Positions 51,688 through 62,324 are shown, numbered from the stretch's first letter. The stretch: DNA of 64,000 nucleotides from Anaerocolumna aminovalerica (GCF_900115365.1 NZ_FOWD01000021.1:1-64000); one strand, 5' to 3'. Translations and numbers: made by a program. Notes: generated from the letters alone by a model not told the origin.

Positions 51688-52446
51688 CTACTCACTCCAT
51701 TTTATCTTTTTATGCACTTTTATATCATACTCTTTGCGGATTACCTTACCTGGATTCTCTATTAATAATCTGTTGACATAAGCTTCTCCGTATCTTCTTC
51801 GAATAGTGTCTACACACTCAAACAACCTTGGAGCACGAATACCATCACTATGGCAATCTGTGGCTATAAAATGAACATAATCTCTCTTTAACAATTCATT
51901 GGATATAATCTGCTGAGGTCTTCCATTATCTCCGGTTACTGTCATAGCATTCACTTGTATGTACACTCCCATACAGATCAATTCATAAAACCGCTCCACT
52001 TCACATGTAATATTCTTATACCGTTCTGCATGTGCTAATATAGGTAGATATCCCGCGGCACAGAGGTCATTAAGTCCATTCTTAATATAGGTATATTCTG
52101 AAGTAGGTGGAAATTCAATCAAAACATATCTTGAATCTGCCAAAGTAAGAAGTTGATTTTCCTTTAAGAGCTGTACGGTATCATAGGAATAATAAATTTC
52201 ACTTCCCATATAAAGAGTAATTGGCAATGAACCGGAGTTTATATGTTCTTGTAATTCATTCATATGATATTTTATCTGGGTATTGGTAATTCTGTATTTA
52301 CCCCGTTGATTGTGAGGTGTTACTATGATGGAACGAATACCATCTCTATAGGCAATTCTTAACATGTTAACGGTCTGATCCATATTGGGTGAACCATCGT
52401 CTAAATCAGGTATTATATGGCTATGGATATCTATAAAACCTTCCAT
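51688..52446 (-). CDS. PHP-type tyrosine-protein phosphatase (CpsB/YwqE family)
   Basis: A 252-residue metal-dependent phosphatase of the PHP fold. Metal-ligand motifs are visible: DIHSHIIPDLDDGS at the N-terminus, VTPHNQRGKY, GSEIYY, ILAHAERYKNI and IATDCHSDGIR. CpsB-class enzymes remove phosphate from tyrosine kinases that control capsule or exopolysaccharide export. No polysaccharide gene or BY-kinase is next to it here, so it acts at a distance or has another target. Confidence 0.88.
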   Translation of the reverse strand: MEGFIDIHSHIIPDLDDGSPNMDQTVNMLRIAYRDGIRSIIVTPHNQRGKYRITNTQIKYHMNELQEHINSGSLPITLYMGSEIYYSYDTVQLLKENQLLTLADSRYVLIEFPPTSEYTYIKNGLNDLCAAGYLPILAHAERYKNITCEVERFYELICMGVYIQVNAMTVTGDNGRPQQIISNELLKRDYVHFIATDCHSDGIRAPRLFECVDTIRRRYGEAYVNRLLIENPGKVIRKEYDIKVHKKIKWSE

Positions 52447-52720
52447 AATTAATATTACTCCTTTCGTATATAAGAATCAAATGATTATATCCGACAAACA
52501 AAAACAGATTACGACATTCTTACTTATAGTCTAGAATACTGATGTCAAAGGATCTATCACTATTTTCACTTACTTTATTGTACCAAAATATACAGAATTT
52601 TGTCAAATAATATCGAATATATATAGCTCTAAACAGAATAAATTATCATTTTGTCAGCGTTTTTATTCATTCTGCAATTCCTTGAGCCAAATTTGCTGCT
52701 AAAAGTTCTCATTTCATAAA
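52447..52720. other. AT-rich intergenic stretch
   Basis: Upstream region of the PHP phosphatase gene; no gene, convincing promoter or known RNA recognised. Confidence 0.4.
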
Positions 52721-52750
52721 AATCCACTGAAAGAAACTCTTCAGTGGATT
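52721..52750 (-). terminator. Terminator of the Cache chemoreceptor gene
   Basis: AATCCACTGAA pairs with TTCAGTGGATT (11 bp, 8-nt loop), then TTTTTA on the minus strand, 35 bp after the stop. Confidence 0.85.
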
Positions 52751-52784
52751 CATATTTATAAAACACCCTACAAGAAGCCTTGTA

Positions 52785-54536
52785 TTACAGTTTAAATTTA
52801 TCCACTGCTTCTTGAAGTGTAAAGGCTAAAGATTTCAGTTCATTAGAATGGCTGGCTACTTCTTCCATCTCAGCCAGTTGTTCTTCTGATGAAGCAGAAA
52901 CTTCTTCCGTTACCGCGGATGTCTGCTGAACGGAATCGGATATATTACCGATGATATCTATAATTTCATTCTTACTGTCTTTGATGTAATTATTTTCATC
53001 CTCGATTTGATCTACACTTTGGAATAACTCTTTTACGGATTTTGATATATCCATAAATGCATTTTTGGTATCTTCTACAGAGCTGGTTTGCTCCATGGAT
53101 ACTTCTTTAATATTTTCAACCGCTTTCACAGAGGAATTAGAATAGGATTGAATTTCATTAATTATATTCTTAATTTGATTTACCGATTGGCTGGATTGCT
53201 CTGCTAACTTTCTTATTTCATCTGCCACAACCGCAAAACCTTTGCCCGCATCCCCTGCTCTTGCCGCTTCTATGGAAGCATTTAAGGACAGCAAATTAGT
53301 TTGCTGAGATATTTGTGTAATGGTATCAGTGATAATATTAATATTTTGGCTGCTTTCACTAACTTTATTAATAATATTACTGATTTCAGCAACCGTTTCG
53401 TTATTGACCTCTGTATTCTGTATTAATTTTTCAACTGCCTGTAAACCCACATCGCTTAATCGATTGGTTTCTGTAGCAAGTCTTAAAAGGTCTTCCGTGG
53501 ATTTTGCTACGTTTTCAATACTATTTGATAAAGACTCTATTTTTACTACCGCATCTTCTGAGCTGGAGGCCTCTTCACCAACAGCTTGTGCAATTTCCTG
53601 AATAGATGCAGCCACTTCATTAATTGCTGTGGAAGTTTCATCGGTAATCTGTGCCAATGAATTAGAGTAATCCATAACCGTATCTGCTGATTTTTTAACT
53701 GTTCCTAATATTCCTTTCATATTACCAAGCATTGTGTTAAAGGACTGGGCTAACATTCCGGTTTCATCTTTATTTGAAATGCTTAATCTGCTGACTGAAA
53801 GATTACCTTTGGACACCTCATCTAGATTATTCCTGATTTGTTTAATTGGTCCTGTAATATGTTTGGTGAACAAAATGATAATAAATAAGCCTAATACTGT
53901 AGTGATCGCTGTAACAGGAAGAAGTATTTTCAGAATTTCCACAGATCCCTTATTATAATCTTCCATATAAGAACCTGCTATAACAATCCAGTTCCAATTA
54001 GGATCTTTTTCCTGATATGTGATTTTGGGCCCAAGTCTTTCGGAATTCGGTAGATTCCAGGTATAATATACAAATCCACCCCCGTTTTGTGCTACTTTTA
54101 TCTGATCCTGAACAAAAAGATATTCATTGCCGCCCAAATCCTTGGTTTCCCATACATTTTTTCCTTCTAAAGTAGGATGGGCTACTTCTGTACCTGTTTC
54201 ATCGTATACAATAAAGTAACCATTTTCACCTAAGTCCAAATTGTTAGTGATAGGCCTTTTACCGTCACTTCCCATTTCTCCGATTAAATAGGTCTTTACC
54301 TGCTCCTGGGCTTCTTCTAGTGTAAGATGACCTTTTTCCACTTCTTTCTGTTTTAGATCTATAACTTCCAAAGCCTGTTTTACACCATTTTTTAAAATAA
54401 CCTGACCTTTTTTATCTAGTTCCGATTTTGCAATCTGATAGCTGAAAATTCCAGCTATTAATAATGGTATAACTAAGAGAATAGTTGTTACAGTTATCAA
54501 TTTAATACCAATAGATTTTTCTTTCGATTTTCTCAT
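52785..54536 (-). CDS. Methyl-accepting chemotaxis protein with Cache sensor
   Basis: A 583-residue chemoreceptor. Helix near 12-32; extracellular Cache domain with [23 protein letters not shown] and [14 protein letters not shown], the family pattern for sensing small organic acids or amino acids; second helix near 205-225; HAMP; signalling tip [29 protein letters not shown]. It differs from the three 4HB receptors in both sensor and signalling parts. Strong terminators separate it from the next receptor gene. Confidence 0.93.
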   Translation of the reverse strand: MRKSKEKSIGIKLITVTTILLVIPLLIAGIFSYQIAKSELDKKGQVILKNGVKQALEVIDLKQKEVEKGHLTLEEAQEQVKTYLIGEMGSDGKRPITNNLDLGENGYFIVYDETGTEVAHPTLEGKNVWETKDLGGNEYLFVQDQIKVAQNGGGFVYYTWNLPNSERLGPKITYQEKDPNWNWIVIAGSYMEDYNKGSVEILKILLPVTAITTVLGLFIIILFTKHITGPIKQIRNNLDEVSKGNLSVSRLSISNKDETGMLAQSFNTMLGNMKGILGTVKKSADTVMDYSNSLAQITDETSTAINEVAASIQEIAQAVGEEASSSEDAVVKIESLSNSIENVAKSTEDLLRLATETNRLSDVGLQAVEKLIQNTEVNNETVAEISNIINKVSESSQNINIITDTITQISQQTNLLSLNASIEAARAGDAGKGFAVVADEIRKLAEQSSQSVNQIKNIINEIQSYSNSSVKAVENIKEVSMEQTSSVEDTKNAFMDISKSVKELFQSVDQIEDENNYIKDSKNEIIDIIGNISDSVQQTSAVTEEVSASSEEQLAEMEEVASHSNELKSLAFTLQEAVDKFKL

Positions 54537-54650
54537 GAGGTATTCCTCCTTTGTATTTTTATTTACAATCTTTCGTCTGATTTATAAGCATTTAAACCCT
54601 ATATTTCATGGATTTTATTATAATGGATAATCAGGACTTAAGCAACAAAA

Positions 54651-54693
54651 AAGGTGTCGAAATCCGCTCTATTATAACAGTTTTCGACACCTT
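54651..54693 (-). terminator. Terminator of chemoreceptor 2 gene
   Basis: AAGGTGTCGAAA pairs with TTTCGACACCTT, then TTTTTTG on the minus strand, 8 bp after the stop. Confidence 0.88.
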
Positions 54694-54700
54694 CCGTCAT

Positions 54701-56413
54701 TTAAATTTTAAATCTTAATACTGTATCGTTTAGTTGTGCTGCAAGTTCCGCCTGACTTTGTGTTGTAGCTGCTACCTGCTGTATTGCTCTGGTGGTTTCA
54801 CCGAGGCTGTCTTTTATCAGTTCTACCTCTTCATTTGATTTTTGAGCAGTTACTGCAATATTTTGAGTGGCAGCGCTGACCTGATCTATGGACGCAGCCA
54901 GTTCTTCCGACATGGAGGCTATTTCCTCAGACATTTGACTGGTTATATCGGAATCTTTATAATATTGGATTCCAATTTCTCCGAATTCTTCAAACTTTGG
55001 ATCCACATTCTCATTAATGAACTTTAATATATCATTACTATTACCAGACAAGTTACTAAATGATTCCTGTACTTTCAATATGGTATCCTGAATTGCGGAT
55101 ACTGCATGGGAAGATTGTTCCGCCAATTTTCTTATCTCTTCTGCAACTACAGCAAATCCTTTTCCCTGTTCTCCTGCTCTGGCAGCTTCAATGGCTGCAT
55201 TTAATGAAAGTAGATTAGTCTGTTCCGATATACTTGCAATAGTTTCTGCCATAACCCGAATATTATCAACTACTTTTCCGTCTTCAATGGCTTTAAGCAC
55301 ACCCTCTTGTTTTTCAGCATACAGGGCTCTTGCTTCCATTATGGCATCCGTTCCTTTTTTCTCAACTGACCTTGCCCTTTTTTTCGCTTCACCAGCATTA
55401 TTGCTGCCTTCTCTTGCTTTATCGGATAATACGTTTATACTGGAATCCACCTCTTCTACGGAAGCGGTAATTTCTTCTGATGTTGCACTGGTATCCTGTA
55501 TTCCTACCACAATATGTTTTACTGCATTATCTATGTATTCTACTTTAGATGTCAACTCTTCCACAGTAGCAGAAAGTTCCTGGCTGGCCGCACTCATCTC
55601 CTGTGAATTCTCCATAATTAATTTTACTAAACTACTTACATTGTCCTGTGCCATATTTAACGCAGATACAGTCTGTCCAAATTCATCTTTTCTCTTCATA
55701 TCAATGCGGGCGGAGAAATCATATTCCGATAATCTGGTGGCAAATTCCCTGATTTTAGTCAATGCAGAACTCACATTTCCTGACATAATAAGGCCGAGTA
55801 TAATGGCAATTACTAATCCCAAAACACTTAAAACAATCGTTAGCCTATTGGCATTGACAAATATGCCGTGGTTTTCTGCATTAAATGATTTTGCATTCTC
55901 TAAATTAGCTTTAATCATAATATCTAAGCTGCTTAACATAGCAGTTCTGATTTCGGATAATCCTTCATAAAGTTCTTCTGCCTTTGTATATTCTCCATTA
56001 TTCACATATTCTATTAACTTTTTTCTTTGATTCCTATATTCCTCAAGCTGGCTTTTAAAAAGGGGCAGATTCTTTTGTTCCGTCTCTGTTAAAAATAGCT
56101 TCTCATAACTTTCAAGGAGCTGTGTATTCTCAGATGTATTTAACTGTATTGTATTAATCAGTGCTGATTTTTCTGCCTCATCTTTTACATATATCAGCTT
56201 TAATAAATCCTTTTCCACTTTTTCCACATTTATATGCATTCCTTTTAATTGACTGATGCCTTGTACTTTATCCACATACATATAATTAGAATTGGCTGCT
56301 ACTTTTTTTAATGAATTGGAGGCAAAGAAACCAAGTATTGGTATCAGTACAGCCAAGGCAATATAAGAAATAATTAACTTTGTCTTTACTTTGAAATTAC
56401 TAAAAAACGACAT
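54701..56413 (-). CDS. Methyl-accepting chemotaxis protein 2 (4HB sensor)
   Basis: A 570-residue receptor: [23 protein letters not shown] helix, four-helix-bundle sensor, second helix near 190-212, HAMP, signalling tip [26 protein letters not shown]. Together with the genes at 29223 and 56705 it forms a paralogue set: signalling halves are nearly identical, sensor bundles diverge, and all share the [20 protein letters not shown] insert. Probable tandem duplication with the next gene. AGGAGG precedes ATG 56413. Confidence 0.93.
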   Translation of the reverse strand: MSFFSNFKVKTKLIISYIALAVLIPILGFFASNSLKKVAANSNYMYVDKVQGISQLKGMHINVEKVEKDLLKLIYVKDEAEKSALINTIQLNTSENTQLLESYEKLFLTETEQKNLPLFKSQLEEYRNQRKKLIEYVNNGEYTKAEELYEGLSEIRTAMLSSLDIMIKANLENAKSFNAENHGIFVNANRLTIVLSVLGLVIAIILGLIMSGNVSSALTKIREFATRLSEYDFSARIDMKRKDEFGQTVSALNMAQDNVSSLVKLIMENSQEMSAASQELSATVEELTSKVEYIDNAVKHIVVGIQDTSATSEEITASVEEVDSSINVLSDKAREGSNNAGEAKKRARSVEKKGTDAIMEARALYAEKQEGVLKAIEDGKVVDNIRVMAETIASISEQTNLLSLNAAIEAARAGEQGKGFAVVAEEIRKLAEQSSHAVSAIQDTILKVQESFSNLSGNSNDILKFINENVDPKFEEFGEIGIQYYKDSDITSQMSEEIASMSEELAASIDQVSAATQNIAVTAQKSNEEVELIKDSLGETTRAIQQVAATTQSQAELAAQLNDTVLRFKI

Positions 56414-56657
56414 AGAACATTTCCTCCTAAGGTATGTTAGTTTTGTTTTTCATTCGAATGTTTCCAGTAAAAATTGATCTGTCTGTATTTGTAATTGAAT
56501 ACAAACTAAAATCTTAGTATGAATTTATTATAACTTTTTAACAAGTTTATAGAATATTATGGTAATCCTATAAAATTGTACATCAGTAAATTGGCTAATG
56601 CAACTTCTTTTAGGGAATATCTCGCTGATAATACAGCATACAACAGCCTACGGCAAA

Positions 56658-56698
56658 AAGGTATCGAGCTCTGCTGTATATGCAGTATTCGATACCTT
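56658..56698 (-). terminator. Terminator of chemoreceptor 3 gene
   Basis: AAGGTATCGA pairs with TCGATACCTT, with a T-run (TTTTTG) on the minus strand; an inner CTGCTGTATATGCAG hairpin sits in the loop. Confidence 0.85.
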
Positions 56699-56704
56699 CC
56701 CTTT

Positions 56705-58417
56705 TTAAATCTTAAATTTTAATACTGTATTGTTTAATTTCGCCGCTAGTTCAGCCTGGTTTTGTGTTGTGGATGCTACTTGCTGTATTGCATTGGAAGT
56801 TTCATCCAGACTGCTCTTTATCACTTCCACATCTTCATTTGATTTTTGTGCAGTTACTGCAATATTTTGAATAGCAGCACTGACTTGATCAATGGATGCA
56901 GCCAGTTCTTCAGACATGGCTGCTATTTCTTCAGACATTTGACTGGTAATATCGGAATCCTTATAATACTGGGTTCCTACATATCCGAATTCTTCGAACT
57001 TTGGATCCACATTCTCATTAATGAACTTTAACGTATCATTACTATTATCTGATAAATTACTAAATGCCTCCTGTACTTTTAGTATAGTCTCCTGAATAGC
57101 CCATACTGCGTGGGAAGATTGTTCTGCCAGTTTTCTTATCTCTTCTGCAACTACAGCAAATCCTTTTCCCTGTTCTCCTGCTCTGGCAGCTTCAATGGCT
57201 GCATTTAGTGAAAGTAAATTGGTCTGTTCCGAAATGCTTGCTATAGTTTCTGCCATAACCCGAATGTTATCAACTACTTTTCCGTCCTCAATGGCTTTTA
57301 ATACACTCTCTCGTTTTTCAGCATACAGGGCTCTGGTCTCCGTTATAGCATCGGTTCCTTTTTTCTCGATTTCAGTTGCTCTTTTCTTTGCTTCTCCGGC
57401 ATTATTGCTGCCTTCTCTTGCTTTATCCGACAATACGTTGATGCTGGAGTCTACTTCCTCTACGGAAGCGGTAATTTCCTCTGATGTTGCACTGGTATCC
57501 TGTATTCCAACTACAATATGTTTTACTGCATTATCTATGTATTCTACTTTAGATGTCAACTCTTCCACTGTAGCAGAAAGTTCCTGGCTGGCTGCACTCA
57601 TTTCCTGCGAATTCTCCATAATCAACTTTACTAAATTGCTTACATTATCTTGTGCCACATTTAATGCAGAAACGGTCTGTCCAAACTCATCTCTTCTCTT
57701 CATGTCAATACCAGTGGAGAAATCATATTCTGATAATCTGGTTGCAAATTCCCTGATTTTAGCCAATGCAGAGCCCATATCTCTTGACATAAGGACTCCT
57801 AGTAGAATTGCAACTACCAGACCCACAATTGCCAATGCCAGCATTAACACATTGGAACTAAGATATATGGCACGGTTTTCTTCATTAAATGCCTTCGCAT
57901 TCTCTAAACTGGCTTTAACCATAATATCCAGGCTGCTTAGCATAGCTGTTCTGATTTCAGATAAGCTTTCATAATGTTCTTCTGCTTTTGTATAATCTCC
58001 CTTATTTACATAATCCAATAATACTTTTCTTTGATTTCTATATTCCTCAAGCTGGCTTTTAAAAATAGGCAGATTCTTTTTCTCTGTTTCCGATAGAAGT
58101 AACTTCTCATAACTACTAAGCAGTTGTGTGTTATCTGATGTATTTAACTGCATTGTGTTAATCAGTCCAGATTTTTCTGCCTCGTCTTTAACATATATTA
58201 GTTTTAATAAGTCTCTTTCCACTTCCGCTATATTTATATGTATTCCTTTTAATTGGCTGACTCCTTGTACTTTATCCAGATACATATAATTGGAGTTATC
58301 TGCTACTTTCTTTAATGAATCGGAGGCAAAGATCCCAATTATGGTTATCAATACAGCCAAGGCAATGTAAGAAATAATTAATTTTGTTTTTACTTTTAGA
58401 TTTCTTAAAAACATCAT
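56705..58417 (-). CDS. Methyl-accepting chemotaxis protein 3 (4HB sensor)
   Basis: A 570-residue receptor, tandem paralogue of the preceding gene with the same layout: N-terminal helix, four-helix-bundle sensor, second helix, HAMP, signalling hairpin. Start set at ATG 58417 ([12 protein letters not shown]), 9 nt from AGGAGG and colinear with its paralogues; the frame is open 18 codons further. One change near the hairpin tip ([10 protein letters not shown] against [10 protein letters not shown] in receptor 2) is worth noting because this region contacts CheA/CheW. Confidence 0.92.
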   Translation of the reverse strand: MMFLRNLKVKTKLIISYIALAVLITIIGIFASDSLKKVADNSNYMYLDKVQGVSQLKGIHINIAEVERDLLKLIYVKDEAEKSGLINTMQLNTSDNTQLLSSYEKLLLSETEKKNLPIFKSQLEEYRNQRKVLLDYVNKGDYTKAEEHYESLSEIRTAMLSSLDIMVKASLENAKAFNEENRAIYLSSNVLMLALAIVGLVVAILLGVLMSRDMGSALAKIREFATRLSEYDFSTGIDMKRRDEFGQTVSALNVAQDNVSNLVKLIMENSQEMSAASQELSATVEELTSKVEYIDNAVKHIVVGIQDTSATSEEITASVEEVDSSINVLSDKAREGSNNAGEAKKRATEIEKKGTDAITETRALYAEKRESVLKAIEDGKVVDNIRVMAETIASISEQTNLLSLNAAIEAARAGEQGKGFAVVAEEIRKLAEQSSHAVWAIQETILKVQEAFSNLSDNSNDTLKFINENVDPKFEEFGYVGTQYYKDSDITSQMSEEIAAMSEELAASIDQVSAAIQNIAVTAQKSNEDVEVIKSSLDETSNAIQQVASTTQNQAELAAKLNNTVLKFKI

Positions 58418-58925
58418 GAAATGTTTCCTCCTAAGGTATATTACTTTTCGTTTTAACCTTATGAATATCATAAAATCAACTTTGTATTATCCGTATTATG
58501 ATTGTGGAATATATGAAATAATCTTTGAAATGATGAATTCATTATTAGGTTATTGAAAATATTAACATAGAATAATTTCCCAATCTTTATTGTACACTAG
58601 TATGTAAGATAATGCAAATACTTTTTGAATAATTTGTTGATTAAAATACTAAATAAGTTGATTTCACCTAAGTGTGTTCAACTCAAATTGTTATTAAATA
58701 AAAAAAGCTTCATTAATTTCTTAGTTAAAAAGTTTCTTTTAGGTTCGTTGTAAATTTTTATGGTTCGTTCCTTGTTTGAAGTTGCAACCGGGAAGTAATA
58801 TCACTTATAATGTAATTGATTTTCTTTTGTATTTATATTAAACTCAAATAGTGATTTCATATACATTACCCCTCCTATAGGGAGTACGCCCAGAAGTGGG
58901 ACTTGAAAGGAGTGTAATAATTACA
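58418..58925. other. Intergenic region with promoter of the third LacI gene
   Basis: Mostly AT-rich. On the plus strand TTGCAA (58782-58787), 18-nt spacer and TATAAT (58806-58811) form a likely promoter. Two GGTTCGTT direct repeats 20 bp apart (58742, 58762) lie just upstream and could bind a regulator. The leader ends with small CCC/GGG hairpins and AAAGGAG. No gene recognised. Confidence 0.5.
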
Positions 58926-59939
58926 ATGAATATTCGGGAAATAGCTAAAATAGCCGGTGTATCGCCAGCAGCTGTATCTCTTGTAATAAATAATAAAAAA
59001 GGTGTAGGGGAAGAAACACGCAAACATATCATATCCGTTTTGGAAGAGTATAACTATACCCTTCCAAGAAAGATAAATAAAGCTCCCAAACATATACTTT
59101 TTATAAAATATATTAAGAATGGTATGATTGTTGAAGAAAATACAGGATTTGTTTCTTCCATTATGGATTCCATAGAAAATGACTGCCGAAACCAGGGATA
59201 TGATCTGAGTATTATAATATCAGAAAATAATTTGGAGAATACCCTTTCTCATATTAATTACAGCAATTATCAGGGCTTAATCTTTTTAGGAACAGAACTG
59301 GAATCCTGCACATACCCTCTACTAGAAAAAATACCTATACCCTTTCTGGTAATAGACAATGTAATGCCAAACTTTAATTGCAACTGTGTTGTTATAGCTA
59401 ATAAGGAAATCGTTAATCAGGCGGTATCCTATCTGGCTTCACTTGGACATAAAGATATTGCCTATTTTCGAAGTGACATGAGTATCCAAAACTTCGTAGA
59501 ACGTTCCGAATCGTTTTATCAAGCATGTAATAAATTAAATTTAAATTTTAACCCCGCCAACGAATTCTTATTGACACCAACTTTATTGGGGGCTTATAAC
59601 AGCATGAAAGCCTATCTGGAAAAAGGTGCAAAACTTCCCAGCTGTGCATTTGCTGATAACGATACAATAGCTATTGGAGCAATAAAAGCCTTAAAAGAAT
59701 ATCGTTACAAAATACCAAAGGATATTTCTATTATCGGATTTGATGACATTCATTTTTCAGCCATTAATTCACCTTCCCTGACCACTATGAATGTACCTAA
59801 GAAATTAATAGGCAGTATAGCATTAAAACACTTACTTAATTCCATTGAAGACCCAACGGGCAATTCTATTAAAAGCCATATTGGTGCTACTTTAGTTGTT
59901 CGTCATAGCACTTGTGAGTATGGTTTTAATATAGAATAA
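58926..59939 (+). CDS. LacI-family regulator near dhaKL-2
   Basis: A 337-residue regulator: helix-turn-helix NIREIAKIAGVSPAAVSLVINNKKG at the N-terminus, sensor domain with LGHKDIAYFRSD and SIIGFDDIHFSAINSPSLTTM. ATG 58926 is colinear with the family; AAAGGAG lies 13 nt upstream, which is long. It is convergent with the second dhaKL pair and the likely regulator of it; possible binding sites GTTTACTAAAC occur upstream of dhaK-2. Confidence 0.9.
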   Translation: MNIREIAKIAGVSPAAVSLVINNKKGVGEETRKHIISVLEEYNYTLPRKINKAPKHILFIKYIKNGMIVEENTGFVSSIMDSIENDCRNQGYDLSIIISENNLENTLSHINYSNYQGLIFLGTELESCTYPLLEKIPIPFLVIDNVMPNFNCNCVVIANKEIVNQAVSYLASLGHKDIAYFRSDMSIQNFVERSESFYQACNKLNLNFNPANEFLLTPTLLGAYNSMKAYLEKGAKLPSCAFADNDTIAIGAIKALKEYRYKIPKDISIIGFDDIHFSAINSPSLTTMNVPKKLIGSIALKHLLNSIEDPTGNSIKSHIGATLVVRHSTCEYGFNIE

Positions 59940-59978
59940 AGAGTAGCGAACTCGCAAAATTAAATTATAAATATAATA

Positions 59979-60044
59979 AGCCTTTGGGATATAGCTGTAA
60001 TTATAATTATATTAATCAATAATTGCAGCTATATCCTAAAGGCT
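59979..60044. terminator. Bidirectional terminator between LacI and dhaL-2
   Basis: AGCCTTT-GGATATAGCTG pairs with CAGCTATATCC-AAAGGCT, extended by AATTA/TAATT. It lies between convergent genes. Confidence 0.8.
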
Positions 60045-60084
60045 AAATTTATTATTCAAACTAAATAGAGGGATTAAACGTCAG

Positions 60085-60135
60085 CCAACCACAGGAAAAA
60101 TCTTTGAGATTCTTCCTGCGGTCAGAATGACAATT
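60085..60135 (-). repeat. TGTCATTCTGA-type dispersed repeat
   Basis: Minus strand TGTCATTCTGACCGCAGGAA continues into GAATCTC and a CAGGAA/TTCCTG hairpin. This resembles the TCATTCTGAGCGAAG-GAATC repeat seen in many bacterial genomes. Function unknown. Confidence 0.5.
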
Positions 60136-60188
60136 TTCAGGTACACATACTTTATCTTATTCAAAATACTATATAAGTATTTTCTTAT

Positions 60189-60815
60189 TTATTCAACTGT
60201 AGAATTTTCAAATGCTTTCATAATAAGCATAGCTACAGCTGCTCCTGGATCTTCTAATGTTCTTGATGCTTCTCCCCTGGTAGCGGCTCTTCCGTGAACA
60301 GCAACCATATTGGTCGTATTCTTAAATCCTTTCTCTGCTGCTTCTCTGGCTTTCGTTGCCCCATCAGCCAGTGTATCTCCATTGTTCAAAGCTTCTTTTA
60401 GTGCTGTTACTGCCGGATCAAAACCATCCAGAAATGTCTTCTCCCCCACTTTAGCTTTTCCACGATTAGCTACACCTTCTAAATAAGCTTCAAATATATC
60501 CGCTATATCCGTATCTGTTAATTCCGTTCTGCCTTTTAATACTTTTCCTGCCTGCATCAAACCAGAAGCCATAAGTGTACCCATTGTGGACGGAACTGCA
60601 GTAGACATGGTTTTACCTGCATTGTACAGAAGTTTTCCAATATCCATTTCATCACTATCTGCTGCAGCTTTATAAGTTGCAGCAAAACCGTCGCTCATAG
60701 TAAGTCCTAAATCACTGTCTCCCACTACACTGTCAAGCTCAATGAGATAATCTCTGTTTTCATCCATAATATCCTGAATCTCTTTTAACAGTCTGACTAT
60801 ATATATTCTATTCAT
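60189..60815 (-). CDS. Dihydroxyacetone kinase-like subunit L, divergent (DhaL-2)
   Basis: A 208-residue DAK2-domain protein. The Mg-binding motif reads LDSVVGDSDLGLTMSDGF: the three Asp ligands are kept but the usual HGTN is LGLT. The end GRAATRGEASRTLEDPGA is normal. ATG 60815 (MNRIYIVRL) follows GGAG; the frame is open 7 codons further. It is separated from dhaK-2 by 284 bp filled with repeat array R4, whereas the first dhaK-dhaL gap is 13 bp. Likely a kinase for a ketotriose, ketotetrose or similar. Confidence 0.87.
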   Translation of the reverse strand: MNRIYIVRLLKEIQDIMDENRDYLIELDSVVGDSDLGLTMSDGFAATYKAAADSDEMDIGKLLYNAGKTMSTAVPSTMGTLMASGLMQAGKVLKGRTELTDTDIADIFEAYLEGVANRGKAKVGEKTFLDGFDPAVTALKEALNNGDTLADGATKAREAAEKGFKNTTNMVAVHGRAATRGEASRTLEDPGAAVAMLIMKAFENSTVE

Positions 60816-61097
60816 AGTTGTTCTCCATTCCGCCATTACCCGAATTGGGGCAATCGCATAATAATTTCAAATTAAATTGTTTTACAATTCACTTTGTGAA
60901 GAATTCCTTTATTTTTCACGCAAACTCCCGTTGCATGCTTCATCTGTCATGCAAGAAGTGACACTGCTACAAATCAGAGTGTGTATTCTGCATTTCAGTA
61001 ATTCACACTAATTCCCACAGATGCTGCATCTGCTTACAGATGTGACACTGCCGCAAATCAGGGTGTGTTTTATACATTATTAATAATTCACACTTAG
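60816..61097 (-). repeat. Palindromic leader array R4 inside the dhaK-dhaL junction
   Basis: The longest array. Two tandem units each carry a GTGTG...CACAC hairpin (61063-61093 and 60979-61008) and a following CAAATCAG linker. The distal unit has CATCTG-CTTA-CAGATG (61027-61042). Then come GTGAAAAAT, the TTCAC-TTT-GTGAA and ATTG-TTTTA-CAAT hairpins shared with R3, and TTGCCCCAATTCG. GGGAG precedes a 15-codon frame opening GTG-AAA-AAT-AAA (60919-60872). Confidence 0.78.
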
Positions 61098-61099
61098 TT

Positions 61100-62110
61100 C
61101 TATAATTGTACAAAAAAAGGTGTTTGTGCCGGAGCATCCAGATAGCCTTTTAATTCTTCATCCAGTTTTAATAAGGAGATTGAAAAACCTGCCATTTCAA
61201 GAGAAGTAGCATATTCTCCAACATAATATCTGTAAACTTTTATTCCTTTATCCTTTAAGTATTGGTTAATTCTTCTTGTAACGATATACTGTTCATCTAA
61301 AGGTGTGGCACCAAGGCCATTTACAAGAACTGCAACTTCATTACCACTAACATAAGGAATGTCATTAATTATTTTTTCCAGCATTTCATCAACAATCTGA
61401 TCAGCAGGCTCTATTTTTCCCCTTCTTATACCTGTCTCACCATGAATGCCCATACCGATTTCCATTTCATCCTCTTCAATGTTAAAACCGGGCTTTCCTA
61501 CCCGAGGTACGATGCATGGTGTTAAGGCAACACCCATCGTTCTTACGTTGTCCGCTGCTTTTTCAGCTACACGTTTTACTTCCGCCAGATTAAGCATGGC
61601 ATCGGCTGCACCACCGGCACATTTGTATACAAAAAATATGCCTGCAACACCTCTTCTGGTGTTCTTTTCTCCTTCTTTTGTAGGCCCTGCTGATGCAACA
61701 TCTTCTCCGGCTACAACGCTTTCTACAGGAATGTCTTCTTCAAAGTCTGCCATCTCAGCAGCCATATCAAAGTTAAATATGTCTCCATTATAATTACCAT
61801 ATATGTATAATACACCTGCTCCAGAATCAATTGCCTTAGTAACCGCCAACATCTGTTCTGCGCTTGGAGACTGGAATACATCTCCTACTGAACAACCGTC
61901 TAACATTCCTTTTCCCACATAACCTAAGAACAAAGGCAGATGTCCTGAGCCGCCTCCTGTCGCTATGCCTACTTTGCCTTCTTTTTTATTGGCTGTTACC
62001 AAGCAACGAAGATCATCATTGGTGTAAGTGATTAAGTCCGGGTGGGCAATATATAAGCCCTCTAACATTTCATTTACGTAATTTTCAGGTTGATTAATTA
62101 TTTTCTTCAT
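61100..62110 (-). CDS. Dihydroxyacetone kinase-like subunit K, divergent (DhaK-2)
   Basis: A 336-residue DAK1-domain protein. Essential residues are present (GGGSGH near residue 53, NYNGDIFNFDMA, MGIHGETGIRRG with the substrate His). However, the segment after GGGSGH reads LPLFLGYVG instead of EPAHAGYVG as in DhaK-1, and there is an extra loop PTKEGEKNTRRG. These changes line the substrate pocket, so the substrate is probably not plain DHA. AGGAGG precedes ATG 62110. Operon with DhaL-2; near methylmalonate-semialdehyde dehydrogenase and a LacI gene. Confidence 0.87.
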   Translation of the reverse strand: MKKIINQPENYVNEMLEGLYIAHPDLITYTNDDLRCLVTANKKEGKVGIATGGGSGHLPLFLGYVGKGMLDGCSVGDVFQSPSAEQMLAVTKAIDSGAGVLYIYGNYNGDIFNFDMAAEMADFEEDIPVESVVAGEDVASAGPTKEGEKNTRRGVAGIFFVYKCAGGAADAMLNLAEVKRVAEKAADNVRTMGVALTPCIVPRVGKPGFNIEEDEMEIGMGIHGETGIRRGKIEPADQIVDEMLEKIINDIPYVSGNEVAVLVNGLGATPLDEQYIVTRRINQYLKDKGIKVYRYYVGEYATSLEMAGFSISLLKLDEELKGYLDAPAQTPFFVQL

Positions 62111-62151
62111 AACTATGCCTCCTTACATATTAGTTGCTTTATAGTATAGTT

Positions 62152-62162
62152 GTTTACTAAAC
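62152..62162 (-). promoter_or_regulatory. Putative operator GTTTACTAAAC
   Basis: Palindrome downstream of the -10 box of dhaK-2. Related ACTAAACAA/TTGTTTAGT inverted repeat at 62325-62351. Candidate site for the LacI protein encoded at 58926. Confidence 0.5.
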
Positions 62163-62195
62163 GCATGTCTATTTTGTTTATCTATTCTTGCTAAA

Positions 62196-62224
62196 AGCAT
62201 AACATTATTATATATTCATGTCAA
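62196..62224 (-). promoter_or_regulatory. Promoter of dhaK-2
   Basis: Minus strand: TTGACA (62224-62219), 17-nt spacer, TATGCT (62201-62196). Confidence 0.75.
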
Positions 62225-62324
62225 TATTTTTATATATATTTTATACATTATTATTAGTAACAGATTTATATTTGTTCATTATCATCATTTCTAACAAAAC
62301 AGACAGAAGATGATATGCAGATAC

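Noticed and set aside
55191-57974. Two 259-codon plus-strand open frames opposite the chemoreceptor genes (55191-55970 and 57195-57974), similar to each other
   Set aside because: They mirror the conserved signalling domain on the other strand. Their similarity follows from that of the receptor genes, and no ribosome sites precede them.
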